Part shown: one piece after another, positions 33,763-49,264 of the stretch
How positions within the stretch are numbered: position 1 is the stretch's first letter
Layout of the letters: each line of letters begins with the position of its first letter
Assembly (NCBI GenBank): GCA_037179515.1
Contig: JAXCGZ010003878.1
Span: forward strand, 1 to 64,000
DNA: 64,000 nucleotides
Direction: 5' to 3'
Source of the DNA: Halocaridina rubra
Lineage: Eukaryota; Arthropoda; Malacostraca; Decapoda; Atyidae
Notes under the pieces: generated by a model
What the model saw: the letters and a program-made list of their open reading frames with translations, nothing else
Told to the model about the DNA's origin: nothing
Database searches by the model: none
Translations under genes and position numbers: made by a program

Positions 33763-36700
33763 CTGCGCAGTATATGACTGGCAAATGGACACCAAAACGG
33801 AAGGTTTTGTCTTCAAAAACACTGTTCCTCATGTGAATATGAGTGTAAAAAGAGAGAAGAAGAAAAAGAAAAAACCTAAGAAGAACATTGAATATCCCAA
33901 GAAGACACCACAGGGAACCCAGAACAAGCAGCTGAAAGTTATTCAGTATTTGAATGATTGGCACACCAATAGGTAAGCTTTGATGTGAACTCTATTACAT
34001 ACACATGGCTAAAAATTGTCCTTTTGTTAAGCTGAAGTCATATTCTGCTGAAGCCACCAGGTTGGCACAACTGAACAAAAGATAAGGAGAATCAACAAGA
34101 CCTCATCATACCTTGCCCATCCTCACCCCTTCCATCAGCCTTTCTGTAGCGAGAGAAATTGTCAAGAAAGAATTGCCTACCCATTGCTCCCTCTTCCCTT
34201 TTATCTGGCTTTTATATGAATAAGGTATTCTATACCCTTTTCCACCAGGAATAAGACTCTATTTCTACTGTTTAGTGCATATTTATCTCTGCAGCTATTT
34301 AATGGTGCAATGGAAAGTTAATAAATATGTCCCTTATATATATATATATATATATTTTAAAAGAGCCAAAGATTATTCATTTTTTAATTTCATATTGACA
34401 TTTTCCATTGAAGCTTCAGTGGCAACATTCCCCATACACTGTACTTTCAATGTTACTGTTTGATAATAGTATTTGCCCTGTCATGTCAATTCGTTTATTT
34501 CCCTTTTCAGGAGTCTCGTATCTTTATTGTATCCTCCTCGCCAACGTTATTCTCTTTCTGTATAATTATATTCCTGCTGTGTATTACTTAATAGTCATGT
34601 TTTGTATACATGTTTCAGTAATTGAATTCATATATCATTCACATTTGGAATGTCATCAGACTTTAAAACTTGTTTTCATGACCATCTATAATTTAACAAG
34701 GCTTTAAATCAGCTAATCTGGCTTGACCAACCAAACTCACTCCTCTTATATCCTTGTGTCTTATTGACTTTCCTTAACCATTGTATGAGATTTTACTGTA
34801 CCATTTCCATATTTACTGTCATTCGTTTAATAAATACTTAATAACATTTGTTAAATTATAATCATATGATGAATTTTTATTTGGACCCTTTACCTTAGCT
34901 GTTATAAATATAGATACAGTGTACTAGCTCCAGTTGTTTTCATACTAGACTGATCCATGCAAACCAAGTTATTTTGAAATAATATGATTAGCTTTCGTTG
35001 AATGAATGATTTTTACTCTTGATACATTCGTAGGATGTCCTGTTGCAGAAGTAATATGATTTTTTTTTTTTACCTATCTCATTTTTTAAAATTTTGGTTT
35101 GAGACTTGATGCAGTATTGTATACTATATTGCCCATGCAAGATGTTTAATTTTGCCCTTTTATCCTTTGTTTGCATGCAGGTATGAGCCATATGTTGCTT
35201 TCTTTACATTTAGTAATAGTGAGGTGGTGTAACTACTTTGTTAGTTTGGTTTGCTTTTGCATATTATTCCTATTTAGACTTTGAATTCTTATGCAGCCAT
35301 TTCCTCAAATGCATATAAATTTAAGTATAACCCAGTCTTCTCTTAATGTAGGGAAAATTTTTATAGGTTTCTTATGAGTTTCTATATGGTAATTTTTGGA
35401 TACCTGATTCTTCAAGCACTTCAACTTGGGCTTTGAGGATGAAATACTTTTACACTGTAACTTAGTTCAATGCTGTAGCTCACAATATTGATCCTAGTTC
35501 TGCCTTTTAATTCTTTCTCTTTGCTTTACATTGGCATATTAGTCCTCTGTCCAGGCAAAAGACTGTATAGGGGGTGAAATCCTTAGGCTGTGCTTGATTA
35601 TTATGGGGATGCTCTACTTAAGTCTCTGACTTAGCCACATGTATGTACTGACCTTCCTTATTTGACTATATGTTGTGCACTGTTTTATTTGTCACTATTA
35701 ATCCCCATTCAAATGAAGGTGGACAAACAGATTGCGCCTGGGAAATTAAGGCTCGATGGCCTTCCTAATGGCCCACGGTGGGATCAGATGCAAGTGTGTC
35801 ACTTTCCAAGTCGAGTGGTCTAACCACTGAGCTGGGTACAATATCTTTTATGTAAATTCTGCCTCTCATCATAGACTTGAATTTTCTCAGTGACTCTTGC
35901 AAAAACTTCGCCACATCCCAGCCCAGAATTATCTCAGTGATTCTTTCTTTGGTCTCTTTTTGGATGTTCACATATTAATATTGCTTCACAGAATCCGTAT
36001 TTTATTTTGCTTGGAAGAGATCTCTGCATTTTTTTCATGATAGTAAACTTCTTACTCAAGCCATTCTAGGCATAAGATTGCTTATGTTATTTCTTGAGTA
36101 ATTTGAGCACTTCTGGGGCTCACCTGTAACTGATTTTAAAGCTGTGAATCTTTAAAATATTCAGGTTAATAAGGTTATTGGTAGTCAGTGCGAATTGCCT
36201 TTATATGAATTTATCCTGCAAAACGTCATGCTTTGCTAACCAGGCATAGCCATCTTTATTTTACTATTTTCATTGACTGAGGCCCTATATGACTTGCCAA
36301 GCAGTCTCATCTCACAGGAACTGTATGGAGATTTGTATCTCATAGATTAAACGGTGCAGTGACTGCTGCTTCCCTATCACCTCCAGACTCTGAAACTCTC
36401 GTCTTCCTTCTGTCTTTCTTAATTCTTATGACCTATTATCCTTCAGAAATCAGATCTATCATCATCTCAGGACCTAATACTGCCATATCTCTAGGTCTTC
36501 ATTACTTTGACGATTCTTTCAGCCTGTCTATTCGTATTGCTTATCATTCTCGTGTTTCTGCCTTGTCTTTAAGCTTCTTTTTCTTTGTCTCAGTGTTTTC
36601 TTGGTGCCCGTACTCGTTGATTGCAGTTTCCTTTCCTGTCCTGGTGGGGAAAAAAAAAATGTTGGTATGAAGTCTGTATATAGTTTTCTTCTCTTGATCT

Positions 36701-38310
36701 CATGATAAGATCCATCATTATTACATTCTGAAATTATTAACGCACCCAGTCATGCTTGCATAATATGGGCTGTATTTACGATGTTTATGGAAATCTGTTT
36801 TCTCTGATTGTTATTCAGTTGAATGAATCATAGTCTGAACTTCTTTTTATTCAGTTGAATGAATCATAGTCTGAACTTCTTTACATAAGATGTCACTGGA
36901 GCTTTGATCATTTTCTTGTGGGCAATCACTAGGGTATTAAATTTTATTTTTTAATGAGTCTCAGTTTCATTTGAGACTGTTATGCAGAACGGGCACCCTC
37001 TCTTTTTTTTTTCTTGTTAATATAAGTGAAATCATGCCATTTTTGCAATTTAGCATTCTCATTCAAAGTTGGTCATTGAAAAAGTGTCCTATCACTTTAG
37101 CTTTATATATTGGCACTACGTTTGATGATCATGAATTTAATGATCTGAAAGTTGTGATGAACTATGTGCACAGGAGAAGTTCCTGTCCCTTCTTCCAGTT
37201 TTGGTGTTTTGATCTTCCTTGGAGAATATTTGTTTTAGTGAATTAATTATCTTTTCCTTGCTAATTCCTTATGTAGTCCATCATTGGTAAGAGACATAAA
37301 TGGCTACTTTTTGTATATGTCCTTCGGATGATTGATGTCAAAGTGCTCATTAATTTCATGCATATATTCCCTATTTCTCGTGCAATTTTTGCTCTATATC
37401 TTGGTCTTTTTAAGGTACTATTCTTTTGTTAAGTTGACCCTAGCCATATTTATGTTATGTACTTAGTAGTAGGTTTGCCTATGACACCAGCTGCCCGTTG
37501 CTATACTACAACTGAAGGTATTTCAGACTAGGCAGCTCCATGTTATATCTTCCTTCAGTCATGGTTCTTTTCCAGAGCCTACTCTTCTCGAGTACTTTAA
37601 GAGAAATACAAACTCTGCATCAGCTCTCCATTGACAGGCTGCCCACGGAAATGTGACTTATGTTCCTATTCCATATTTTGATTTGCATGTTATTTATCAT
37701 TTAGCAGTACAGTAGAGCTAATTATTGCCGTTAGTGAAGAAGAAGCCTCCAACAATAATATTCATTCCCATACCCATGCATGTCATATTAATAAATACAC
37801 GTATAAAGGCCATTTGCAGGATCAAACTTGGAATGCGCAAAAGGATATATGACAAGAGCTTCATAAGGATATTTCTAATCTAGACCAGAAGTTGTCTTTA
37901 AAATGCTAGAGCACTGAAAAGCTAAAATATCAGTGTTAATAACTATATTTGTGAAAGATTTGCTATTATATTTGTTATAATCTCACACATTACGCAAAAA
38001 TAAATACTGTATAAAGAATGATTCTTCATGTGTTCTGATTATTAAATTTATTTTCAATTTCAGGAATCAGTGGAAATTTCAGAAAAATTTGGATTCATGG
38101 TTGGTCAAACATTTCTATAAAAAGTCCTTGTTAGGAAAAGCATATTTCAAGATTTTCTTACTATACATAGCTGACACAAAGGGGAGTGCATTAAAGAGGT
38201 GTCAAGAGAGGGCACAGTTAATTCTCTCAAGCCAAGAAAGCATTTCGAAAACGGAGAACTCGGTCAAAACTGCAAAAGTAAAGAGAGCAAAACAAGTATT
38301 AAATATCTGA
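33763..38310 (+). CDS. WKF-domain protein, C7orf50 family (two coding exons, 4.1-kb intron)
   Basis: Coding exon 1 is 33785-33972. An acceptor-like TTTTACACAG lies just before 33763. The donor is AG/GTAAGC at 33973. Exon 2 is 38064-38310, with the acceptor TTCAATTTCAG. The intron splits an Arg codon in phase 2. The product is 144 residues from the ATG at 33785, which has a good context (A at -3, G at +4). It contains a Lys-rich stretch (REKKKKKKPKK), then VIQYLNDWHTNR joined to NQWKFQKNLDSWL. This is the Trp-Lys-Phe signature of the WKF (DUF2373) domain of human C7orf50, followed by a Lys/Arg-rich end finishing VLNI. The human relative is somewhat longer and is reported in the nucleolus; its biochemical role is not well defined. 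An upstream coding exon is possible, as the frame stays open before the ATG. It is the only host gene I can support here. Confidence 0.85.
34694..35887 (-). repeat. 1.2-kb dispersed repeat, copy 1 (in the intron)
   Basis: It matches 38864-40006 almost throughout, starting TTAACAAGGCTTTAAATCAGC and ending near GACTTGAATTTTC. On the minus strand one end contains AGCTCAGTGGTTAGACCACTCGAC (written here only as a landmark near 35812-35835), which looks like a tRNA A-box region. That suggests a tRNA-related promoter at the 5' end of a reverse-oriented retroelement. No coding potential. Confidence 0.85.
37441..37600 (+). repeat. Short dispersed repeat R, copy 1
   Basis: Contains AGTAGTAGGTTTGCCTATGAC and ACTACAACTGAAGGTATT, followed by CTTCCTTCAGTCATGGTTCTT. 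It is similar to 58372-58520 and to the reverse complement of 62786-62936. Class unknown. Confidence 0.7.
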
Positions 38311-38346
38311 TATTAAAAAGCAGTGTACAGTATATATTTTTTTTTC

Positions 38347-38352
38347 AATAAA
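38347..38352 (+). terminator. Poly(A) signal AATAAA of the WKF-domain gene
   Basis: AATAAA lies 37 bases after the TGA stop (38308-38310), followed by T-rich sequence. It fits a very short 3' untranslated region. Confidence 0.75.
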
Positions 38353-38579
38353 TATTTTTGTAAGAAACATTACCTTAGTTTTAGTGACCATTTTCTGCAT
38401 ATTTGCACAAATTTATGCAAAAAGTACAATTTTAACTACTACCCCTGATAGGGCCTCCAAGATGCTGTTTATTACCTGTCATGAGGCCTCCTAATTATAT
38501 ATTTGCCCACTAATACAAGAAACTTTTGAAATGTTGTTGTTCCCTAAGCTGCCTAGCCAGACAGCCCCGAGTCGCTAAT

Positions 38580-38863
38580 TTATTTATTTATTTATTTATA
38601 TATATATATATTTTTTTTTTTTTAATTTATTTTATTTTTTTTTTTTATCTTTTTTTTTGACACTAGGACAGGCAAAAACTGCCCTAATCGATAAAGGCCC
38701 GGACACGAGAAAACACCAAGACGAAGGACAAGAAAAAGGTTAAGGACAAGGCAGAGATGAGGTAATGTTGCACAAAGGAAAACACAGACAGAAAAAACAA
38801 AGTACAGAGGACCCAGAGATATGGAGGACAAGGCCCTGAGACCATATGACCATATATATTTCA
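38580..38863. other. T-rich stretch and low-copy sequence, no gene
   Basis: Simple (TTTA)n, (TA)n and poly(T) at 38580-38660, followed by about 200 bases beginning GACACTAGGACAGGCAAAAACTG. This recalls the GCCACCAGGACGGGCCAAAAT stretch after poly(T) at 62670, so another dispersed repeat may be present. Confidence 0.5.
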
Positions 38864-40006
38864 TTAACAAGGCTTTAAATCAGCTAATCTGGCTTAACCA
38901 ACCAAACTTACTCTTCTTATATCCTTATGACGTATTGGCTTTCCTTAACCATTGAATGAGATCTTACTGTATCAATTCAATATTTACTCATTCGTTTACT
39001 AGATAATTAGTAACATTTGTTAAATCATAGTCACATGATGAATTTATATTTGGATCCTTTACCTTAGCTATTATATATAGACACTAGCTCTAGGTGTTTT
39101 CACACAAGATTGATCCATGCAAACCAAGTTATTGTAAAATAATTTGATCATCTTTCGTTTAATGAAAGATTTTCAATTTTGATACATTCTTAGGATGTCC
39201 TGTTGCAGAAGTAATAAGTTTTTTTTTATTTTCTTCCAGCATTGTATACTATATTGCCCATGCAAGATATCTAATTTTGCCCTTTTATCCTTTGTTTTCG
39301 TGCATGTATGAACCGAATATTGTTGTTTTCTTTGCAGTTAGTAGTGGTGAGGAGGTGTAACACTTTGTTAGTTTGGTGTGCTTTTGCATATTATTCCCAT
39401 TTAGACTTATGCAGCCCCCTACCTCAAACGTATATAAATTTATGTGTACCCCAGTCTTCTCCTAATGTAGGGAATATTTTGATAGGTTTCTTATGAGTGA
39501 CTTTATGGTAAATTTTGGATATTTGTTTTTACAAACACTTCAGCCTTGGGCCTTGAGGATAAAATACTTTTACTCTGTAACTTAGTTCAATGCTGTGGCT
39601 CACAATACTGATCCATGTTCTGCCTTTTAATTCTGCCTCTGTGCTTTAGATTTCCTATTAGTCCTCTGTACAGGCAAAGGACTGTATAGGGGGTAAAATC
39701 TTTAGGCTGTGCTTGATAGTATTATGGGGTTGATCTACATAATTCTCTGATTTAGCCACATGTATGTACTGACCTTCCTTATATGACAATATGTTTTGTG
39801 CTATTTTATTTGTCACTATTAATCCCCATTCAAATGAAGGTGGTCACAAACAGATTGCGCCTGGTAAATTAAGGCTGGATGCCCTTCTTAACGGCCCACA
39901 TTGGGATCAGACACAAGTGTGTCACTTTCCAAGTCGAGCGGTCTAAACACAGGTTTGTATGATATTCTAATGTAAATTCTGCCTCTTTCATAGACTTGAA
40001 TTTTCC
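38864..40006 (-). repeat. 1.2-kb dispersed repeat, copy 2 (downstream of the gene)
   Basis: Same orientation and content as 34694-35887. The A-box-like part is more decayed here (GGTCTAAACACAG on the plus strand). It begins about 0.5 kb after the poly(A) signal of the WKF-domain gene. Confidence 0.85.
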
Positions 40007-41048
<1,042 letters not shown>

Positions 41049-41520
41049 TTACCCCAGTTATTCGCGCTTCCTGGTTCGCTTTCTCACTCTATCGCGTTTT
41101 TTTTTTTTGATAAATTATTATTTTATTTCATGGGTATATGCAAAAATATTAAAATATAAAAAAAAAAATTCTCAGTATTTTCTTTTTTTTTTTTTATTGA
41201 AAAAACATATTTCATTATCTAATTGATAAAAAAAAATTATTTCCCAGCCTACGAATAATAAAACAGTAAAAAATAGTAAAAAACATAAATGTAGATAGAT
41301 AGATAGATAGATACGCTTATTGACCACCTCTTTTGAAAAGTACAGTATAATCTTTACAAAAGGAATATTTGGTCCAAATTACAGTGAATAAATACAATAG
41401 ATTTTGTACAATCATCAAGTAAGTAGATGAATTTTGAATTAATATACATTGTACTAATAACTGAATGATATACGTACGTACAGTATAACTCACAGTATTG
41501 CATCATACGAAGTAGTGTTC

Positions 41521-41960
41521 GATAGCGTACAATGTATTGGGGTCGCAGCTACGTGAGCTAGTATATATATTTATATTTCCAGTAGTTTCATGATTTTATT
41601 GATAAAAAAAACGTATTTATTAGCCTAAGAATAATAAAACAGTAAAAAACATAAATACTAACGGTATTGCAACATGTAAAATACGTTACCGCTATCAGTG
41701 TTTTGGACAAAGACTCGTTCAGTCTAACTCACGTTTTGCTTGTTTTCGATAGCGTACAATGTATTGGGGTCGAAGCTACGTGAGCTAGCATATATATTTA
41801 TATTTCCAGTAGTTTCATGATTTTATTGATAAAAAAAACGTATTTCTTAGCCTAAGAATAATATAACAGTAAAAAACATAAATACTAACAGTATTGCAAC
41901 ATGTACAATACGATACCGCTATCAGCGTTTCAGACAAAGGCTTCCACCATCTTCCATTGT
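41521..41960 (+). repeat. 227-bp tandem repeat within Tigger-like element 1
   Basis: Two units start GATAGCGTACAATGTATTGG at 41521 and 41748. Both contain CTACGTGAGCTAG and AATAATA(A/T)AACAGTAAAAAAC. Related units occur three times at 47300-47900. Confidence 0.9.
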
Positions 41961-42053
41961 CTCGCCTCACTGGTGTGCGCCATTCATGTTGTGCTTATTA
42001 TTATTAATATGTTTTGCTTGTGATTTTTTTACTCGCATATTTTAACCTTTGCA

Positions 42054-42203
42054 ATGCCTCCCAAGCATCCTTCATCTTCTAAGGCTTCTTGTAGTGAGCC
42101 TAAGCGGCAAAGGAAAATGTTAACCATTGTAGATAAAGTGAAGCTCTTAGATATGTTGAAAGAAGGAAAAAAGTTTGTGGATGTCGGCCGCTATTTTACG
42201 TAA
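42054..42203 (+). pseudogene. Tigger-like transposase, N-terminal 49 codons
   Basis: It begins MPPKHPSSSKAS and reaches KVKLLDMLKEGKKFVDVG, the first helices of the CENP-B-type helix-turn-helix that binds transposon ends, then a TAA stop. The same start is found, without its Met, upstream of 52934. Confidence 0.8.
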
Positions 42204-42479
42204 ACGTAAAGATTATTGTAAAATATGGAACCTATTAATGTTAAGTCATCATCACCTCATTCATGGTAAGTTTTCCTATCACTTTCATAAAAAAATTACG
42301 TTGCTTACTGTTATTTATAATGTAAAGGGTGTTTTTTTAACAGTACAGGGAGGGTTTATACAGTGTAAATGTAAAAATACATTAAAATATCTATGTACAT
42401 ATAGGCTGATCTCTACACCACGGATTTCCGGGTTCGCGCCGGGTCCCGGAACCGAACTACCGCGATAAGTGAGGCAACA

Positions 42480-42482
<3 letters not shown>

Positions 42483-42568
<86 letters not shown>
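42483..42568. repeat. (AT)n microsatellite
   Basis: About 43 AT units directly after the TA of the Tigger-like element 1 right end. Confidence 0.97.
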
Positions 42569-42571
<3 letters not shown>

Positions 42572-43110
42572 CTAGTTTTCAGAATAACGCCTAGATAGGT
42601 TCTCAGAAGTGACGGGTAAATGAAAAAGCGCGTGAAAAAACGAGTAATTTTCCATAGGAAACAATGATAAAGGGCATAGATACGTTCCACAACCTTACAT
42701 AGACACACTATGCCAAAGATATAAGATAGGTAGAACATATTATATAAGTACATAACAAAGCAGAAAGACCTGTAGTTATTTATATTAACATGCATATAGG
42801 TTACAGTATAAAAGATATGCAGTTTTACTGTACAGTAAACAAATTAATGCACTCTATTATGCGGTGGGCAACAGGCATACACTGGGACGTGCATGGTGGC
42901 CAGTGTTGCCAGATAAAGCGGATGTTTTTATTTTCAAATGTATGGTACATTTTAGGATATATATTAATTACAAGATGATAGTACTGTAATTTCAATAAAA
43001 ATGTACTTCAACTTTAAGATACTTGAAAGAACTTACAATCTTACATGTATATTTTGTATACTTATCATTTCTCTCATTCATGTATTCTGGCAACACTGAT
43101 GGTATCGCTG
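42569..43110. other. No gene recognised; possible DNA transposon end
   Basis: It begins CACCTAGTTTTCAGAATAACGCC and has GAGTAATTTTCCATAGGAAAC, a style seen near ends of pogo-type elements. Otherwise unique-looking. Confidence 0.4.
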
Positions 43111-43150
43111 AGTACGAGGATGCAAACATTTTGCCGCCTCCTTATCAGTT

Positions 43151-43986
43151 GATGCACCCTCGCACGATATATCGAAAGTTTATTTGCTGTTTGTTCTTAA
43201 TGCTTTTTTTTTCCATTATCTTCATAATATTCGATCGCATTAAGCGGTAGAAGAGGAGGAGGCTGCGGGAGAACAAACCTCTATCGCCAATCATTTTGTC
43301 ACACTTCCATATCAGCTGATGCACCCTCGCACGCTATTTCCTTGACGATATTCTATCAAAAACATGTTTGCTGTTTGCTCTTAATGCTTTTTTTCCATTT
43401 TTTTCATAATATTCGATCGCATTAAGCGGTAGAGGAGGAGGAGGATGCGGGAGAACGAACCTCTATCGGCAAATGTTTTTATCACACTTCCGTATCAGCT
43501 GATGCACCCTCACACGCTATTTCCGTAATGACATTATATCGAAAATTTGTTTGCTGTTTGTTCTTAATGCTTTTTTTCAATTTTCTTCATAATATTCGAT
43601 CGCGTTAAGCGGTAGAAGAGGAGGAGGATGCAGGAGAACGAACCTCTATCGGCAAACGTTTTGCTACTTGCGTATCAGCTGATGCACCCTCGCACACTAT
43701 TTCCCTGACGATATTATATGGAAAATTTGTTTACTGTTTGTTCTTAATGCTTTTTTTCAAGTTTCTTCATAATATTCAATCGTATTAAGCGGTAGAAGAG
43801 GACGAGGATGCAGGAGAACGAGCCTCTATCGGCAAACGTTTTGCTACTTCCGTATCAACTGATGCACCCTCGCACGCTATTTCCCTGACGATATTGTATT
43901 GAAAATATGTTTGCTATTCTTAATGCTTTTTTTCAGTTATCTTCATAATATCCGATTGCATTAAACGGTAGAAGAGGAGGAGGATG
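43151..43986 (+). repeat. Satellite-like tandem array, about 180-bp unit
   Basis: Units start GATGCACCCTCGCAC at 43151, 43318, 43501, 43681 and 43861 (spacings 167, 183, 180, 180), and the last is partial. Each includes TTCTTAATGCTTTTTT, CATAATATTCGATCG, ATTAAGCGGTAGA and AACCTCTATCGGCAAA. A partial unit may precede 43151. No coding frame is conserved. Confidence 0.95.
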
Positions 43987-44154
43987 GCGGAAAAGTGCCT
44001 CCGAGTCAGTCGATTTTTTACTAAAATAAAAAAAAATATCGAATTTCTTTGCATGGGCGTTATTTGCGAATTTCGTATTTTTTTACTATTATTTTTTATA
44101 GGTGTTATTGCAATTTTGCTGATAAAAAAAAAACGTTGAAAAAGCAAACAAGGA

Positions 44155-46071
<1,917 letters not shown>

Positions 46072-46990
46072 CATACATACATATACTGTATAGTACTTAT
46101 GCAGAAGCTTCCCCACAATAGCCAAGTTATGAACAAAAACCTACTTATCATCTACCCATGTGTTAATGTATGCATTACTGTACACTGTAGTGACATCATG
46201 AAGGAGATTGATGTGGGGCATAAACATCTCTGTTTGACGTTGAGCTATTTATTAATATCAATTTCACAAAACTGGACTGAAATCCATTTTCTGGAGGATG
46301 GTCAGCAGTTGGGTCAATTGGGATATATTTTAGACCACTTCTGTGCCTTACTAGACTCAATATGCAATTTGAATATGATGATCTTAGTAGTGTACATGTT
46401 TTTACAAAAAGTGGTTCATGAAATTCAGAGGAGTTAGAATACTTCCTCTATGCTCTTCTGCATGTTGTAAATGTCAACTAATGGGGCAGAGGGAAGGGGC
46501 TGGGAAAGTCCTCCTCTGCATTTTCTTCTTGCAAAGAGTCAAGGTATTTTGCATGGACTCGGCCACCTTTCTTGTAAGTATGAATATGGCTCTAGAATAA
46601 AGATAGAACATAGTAAGCATTGGTAAATGTAATAGAGGACCCATATTTAGGTATTCAATAGCAGGAAAGGAATTTAATGAGGCTATATTTTTTGGTATCT
46701 TGTGCTTCCCTTAATCCCTCCCATTTTTTAATAATCCCTATAGCAAATATATTTTGTTCTCTTCTCCATTTCACCTTTCAGCTTCCTGTAATCAGGTTTA
46801 CCTCCCTTAGTTCTATGAACTTAATTGAAGCCAGGCCAATATTATTGAGTTTTTTTTTTTACTTCATCTGTATTGTTATACTTGAGAGCTCTTGGCTCTA
46901 TTATCAGATGTCCAATCTACTCCTTATCTTTTTGCCGTGTAAAATCTCGAGATTCACATAAGCCTAATAATATCACTTTTTTTTTTCTTC
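46072..46990. other. No gene recognised
   Basis: A 112-codon open frame at 46099-46437 has no motif I know and weak coding character. The rest is AT-rich. Confidence 0.5.
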
Positions 46991-47011
46991 ACACGCACAC
47001 ACACATGATCT

Positions 47012-48007
<996 letters not shown>

Positions 48008-48799
48008 AAATCCTGCAGAGTATTGTGAGTACAAAACTTATATTTGTTGTATGACGAGACTGTCCAAAATATTAAAGGAAAAAAATTGAGAACATTTTCG
48101 TGAGGGGAGAGAGAAGCTGCTGTCCAGTTCTGCCTTGAAGGAAATTTAGAAGAGTTGCCAGAGATGAAGCCATCACATCACATCACATTACCTAATTTTT
48201 TGTGTAAACTGGGGAAAGCTCTTGAGCCGTTTACCTGATCCTGTGGTTCCATATATTGTTAAAATCAGTATCCTTCCCATTTATATTAACTTGTTAGTTA
48301 GTTTGATACATGAAATAATTGAATAATTAAAAAAAAAATACCAAATATCCACCTGTCAACAGTACTGAGTTAAGTTGCCAAGTAGTACAGCTGTCTTATT
48401 TTCATTCATTTTTTTTTGCTTTTCTTTTAGCTTTCTCTTTTACTACTTTTTTTATTTTGTATATATATTGAGTTAAATGTAAAGTCTAATCCTGTGATAA
48501 CATATCTTGGTTAGCAAGTGAGTTTATCAATTAGGAGGAATATATAGCAGAAACAGGTGGGTGCCTTCTCAGACACAAATTCGAATTTTTCTTCAGGTTT
48601 GACTTTTTTCTTGCATTTTTCTTCTTTTTCTTTTTATCCTTAAATTACCATGGTCAAGTTTTTAAGTTAAGATGTGTGTTACCAGAAAAGAGATAAACTG
48701 GGTCACTAAATAGCACTTATATGGAGATAAAAAAATTCTGTGTGAAGCTTAAATAAAAGTTTTTCTCTTTTTTTTTCTCTTTCTCTTCTTCTTTCTATA
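48008..48799. other. Unassigned sequence before LINE copy A5
   Basis: May hold the LINE 5' untranslated region. A diverged piece at 48190-48262 (TTACCTAATTTTTTGTGTAAAC and GGTTCCATATA) resembles a reverse-oriented CR1 3' end. A strong polypyrimidine tract ending CTATAG lies at 48763-48800. Confidence 0.5.
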
Positions 48800-48823
48800 G
48801 TCTGTGAGAGGGAGAACATAAAA

Positions 48824-49264
48824 ATGACGCCATCTCTGTCCCAAACCTCCCCCATCCATGGGTCGGTAGGAGGGGTAGCCATTAGGAGACTTAAACAGAA
48901 AATCAAGAATTTAGAGGCAATGGTTATAAGCCTTGATGAAAAAATTCGGAATATGGATGGAGAAATGAAAGAGAATGAAACACTCAGAGAGCAAATAAGA
49001 TCTTTGGAGGAAGCAAATAAAGCACAAGGGCAGGAGAGAAAGGAACTAGAAAAAAGAATAAAGAAGCTGAAAGAGGAAAAGAGTCAGCTAGAATCTAGAA
49101 TTTCTAAACAAGAAGATAAAAACAAACAGCTGAATGACAACCTAAAGGAATTAGATGTTAGTTCACTGCTCTCTTCTAAGAGAGACGAGATTGCTGCTTG
49201 GAATGTCCAGATTAAGGAAAACATTGAACAGTTCCAGGAGCTGAATATGGAAATGATGCCATGA
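48824..49264 (+). CDS. LINE ORF1a: coiled-coil protein
   Basis: 146 residues from an ATG (context AAAATGA) to a TGA at 49262-49264. After a short Ser/Pro-rich start, residues 27-125 are almost entirely heptad-rich and charged (LKQKIKNLEAMVISL and onward), predicting a long parallel coiled coil. This is the trimerising type of segment found at the start of many LINE ORF1 proteins. It would help coat the element RNA. Its stop overlaps the ATG of the next frame by the four bases ATGA (49261-49264). It could be the N-terminal half of one ORF1 split by a frameshift, or a genuine separate protein. Confidence 0.75.
   Translation: MTPSLSQTSPIHGSVGGVAIRRLKQKIKNLEAMVISLDEKIRNMDGEMKENETLREQIRSLEEANKAQGQERKELEKRIKKLKEEKSQLESRISKQEDKNKQLNDNLKELDVSSLLSSKRDEIAAWNVQIKENIEQFQELNMEMMP

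Noticed and set aside
46099..46437. 112-codon open frame downstream of LINE copy A4
   Set aside because: It begins at the LINE tail and has no recognisable domain; likely chance.
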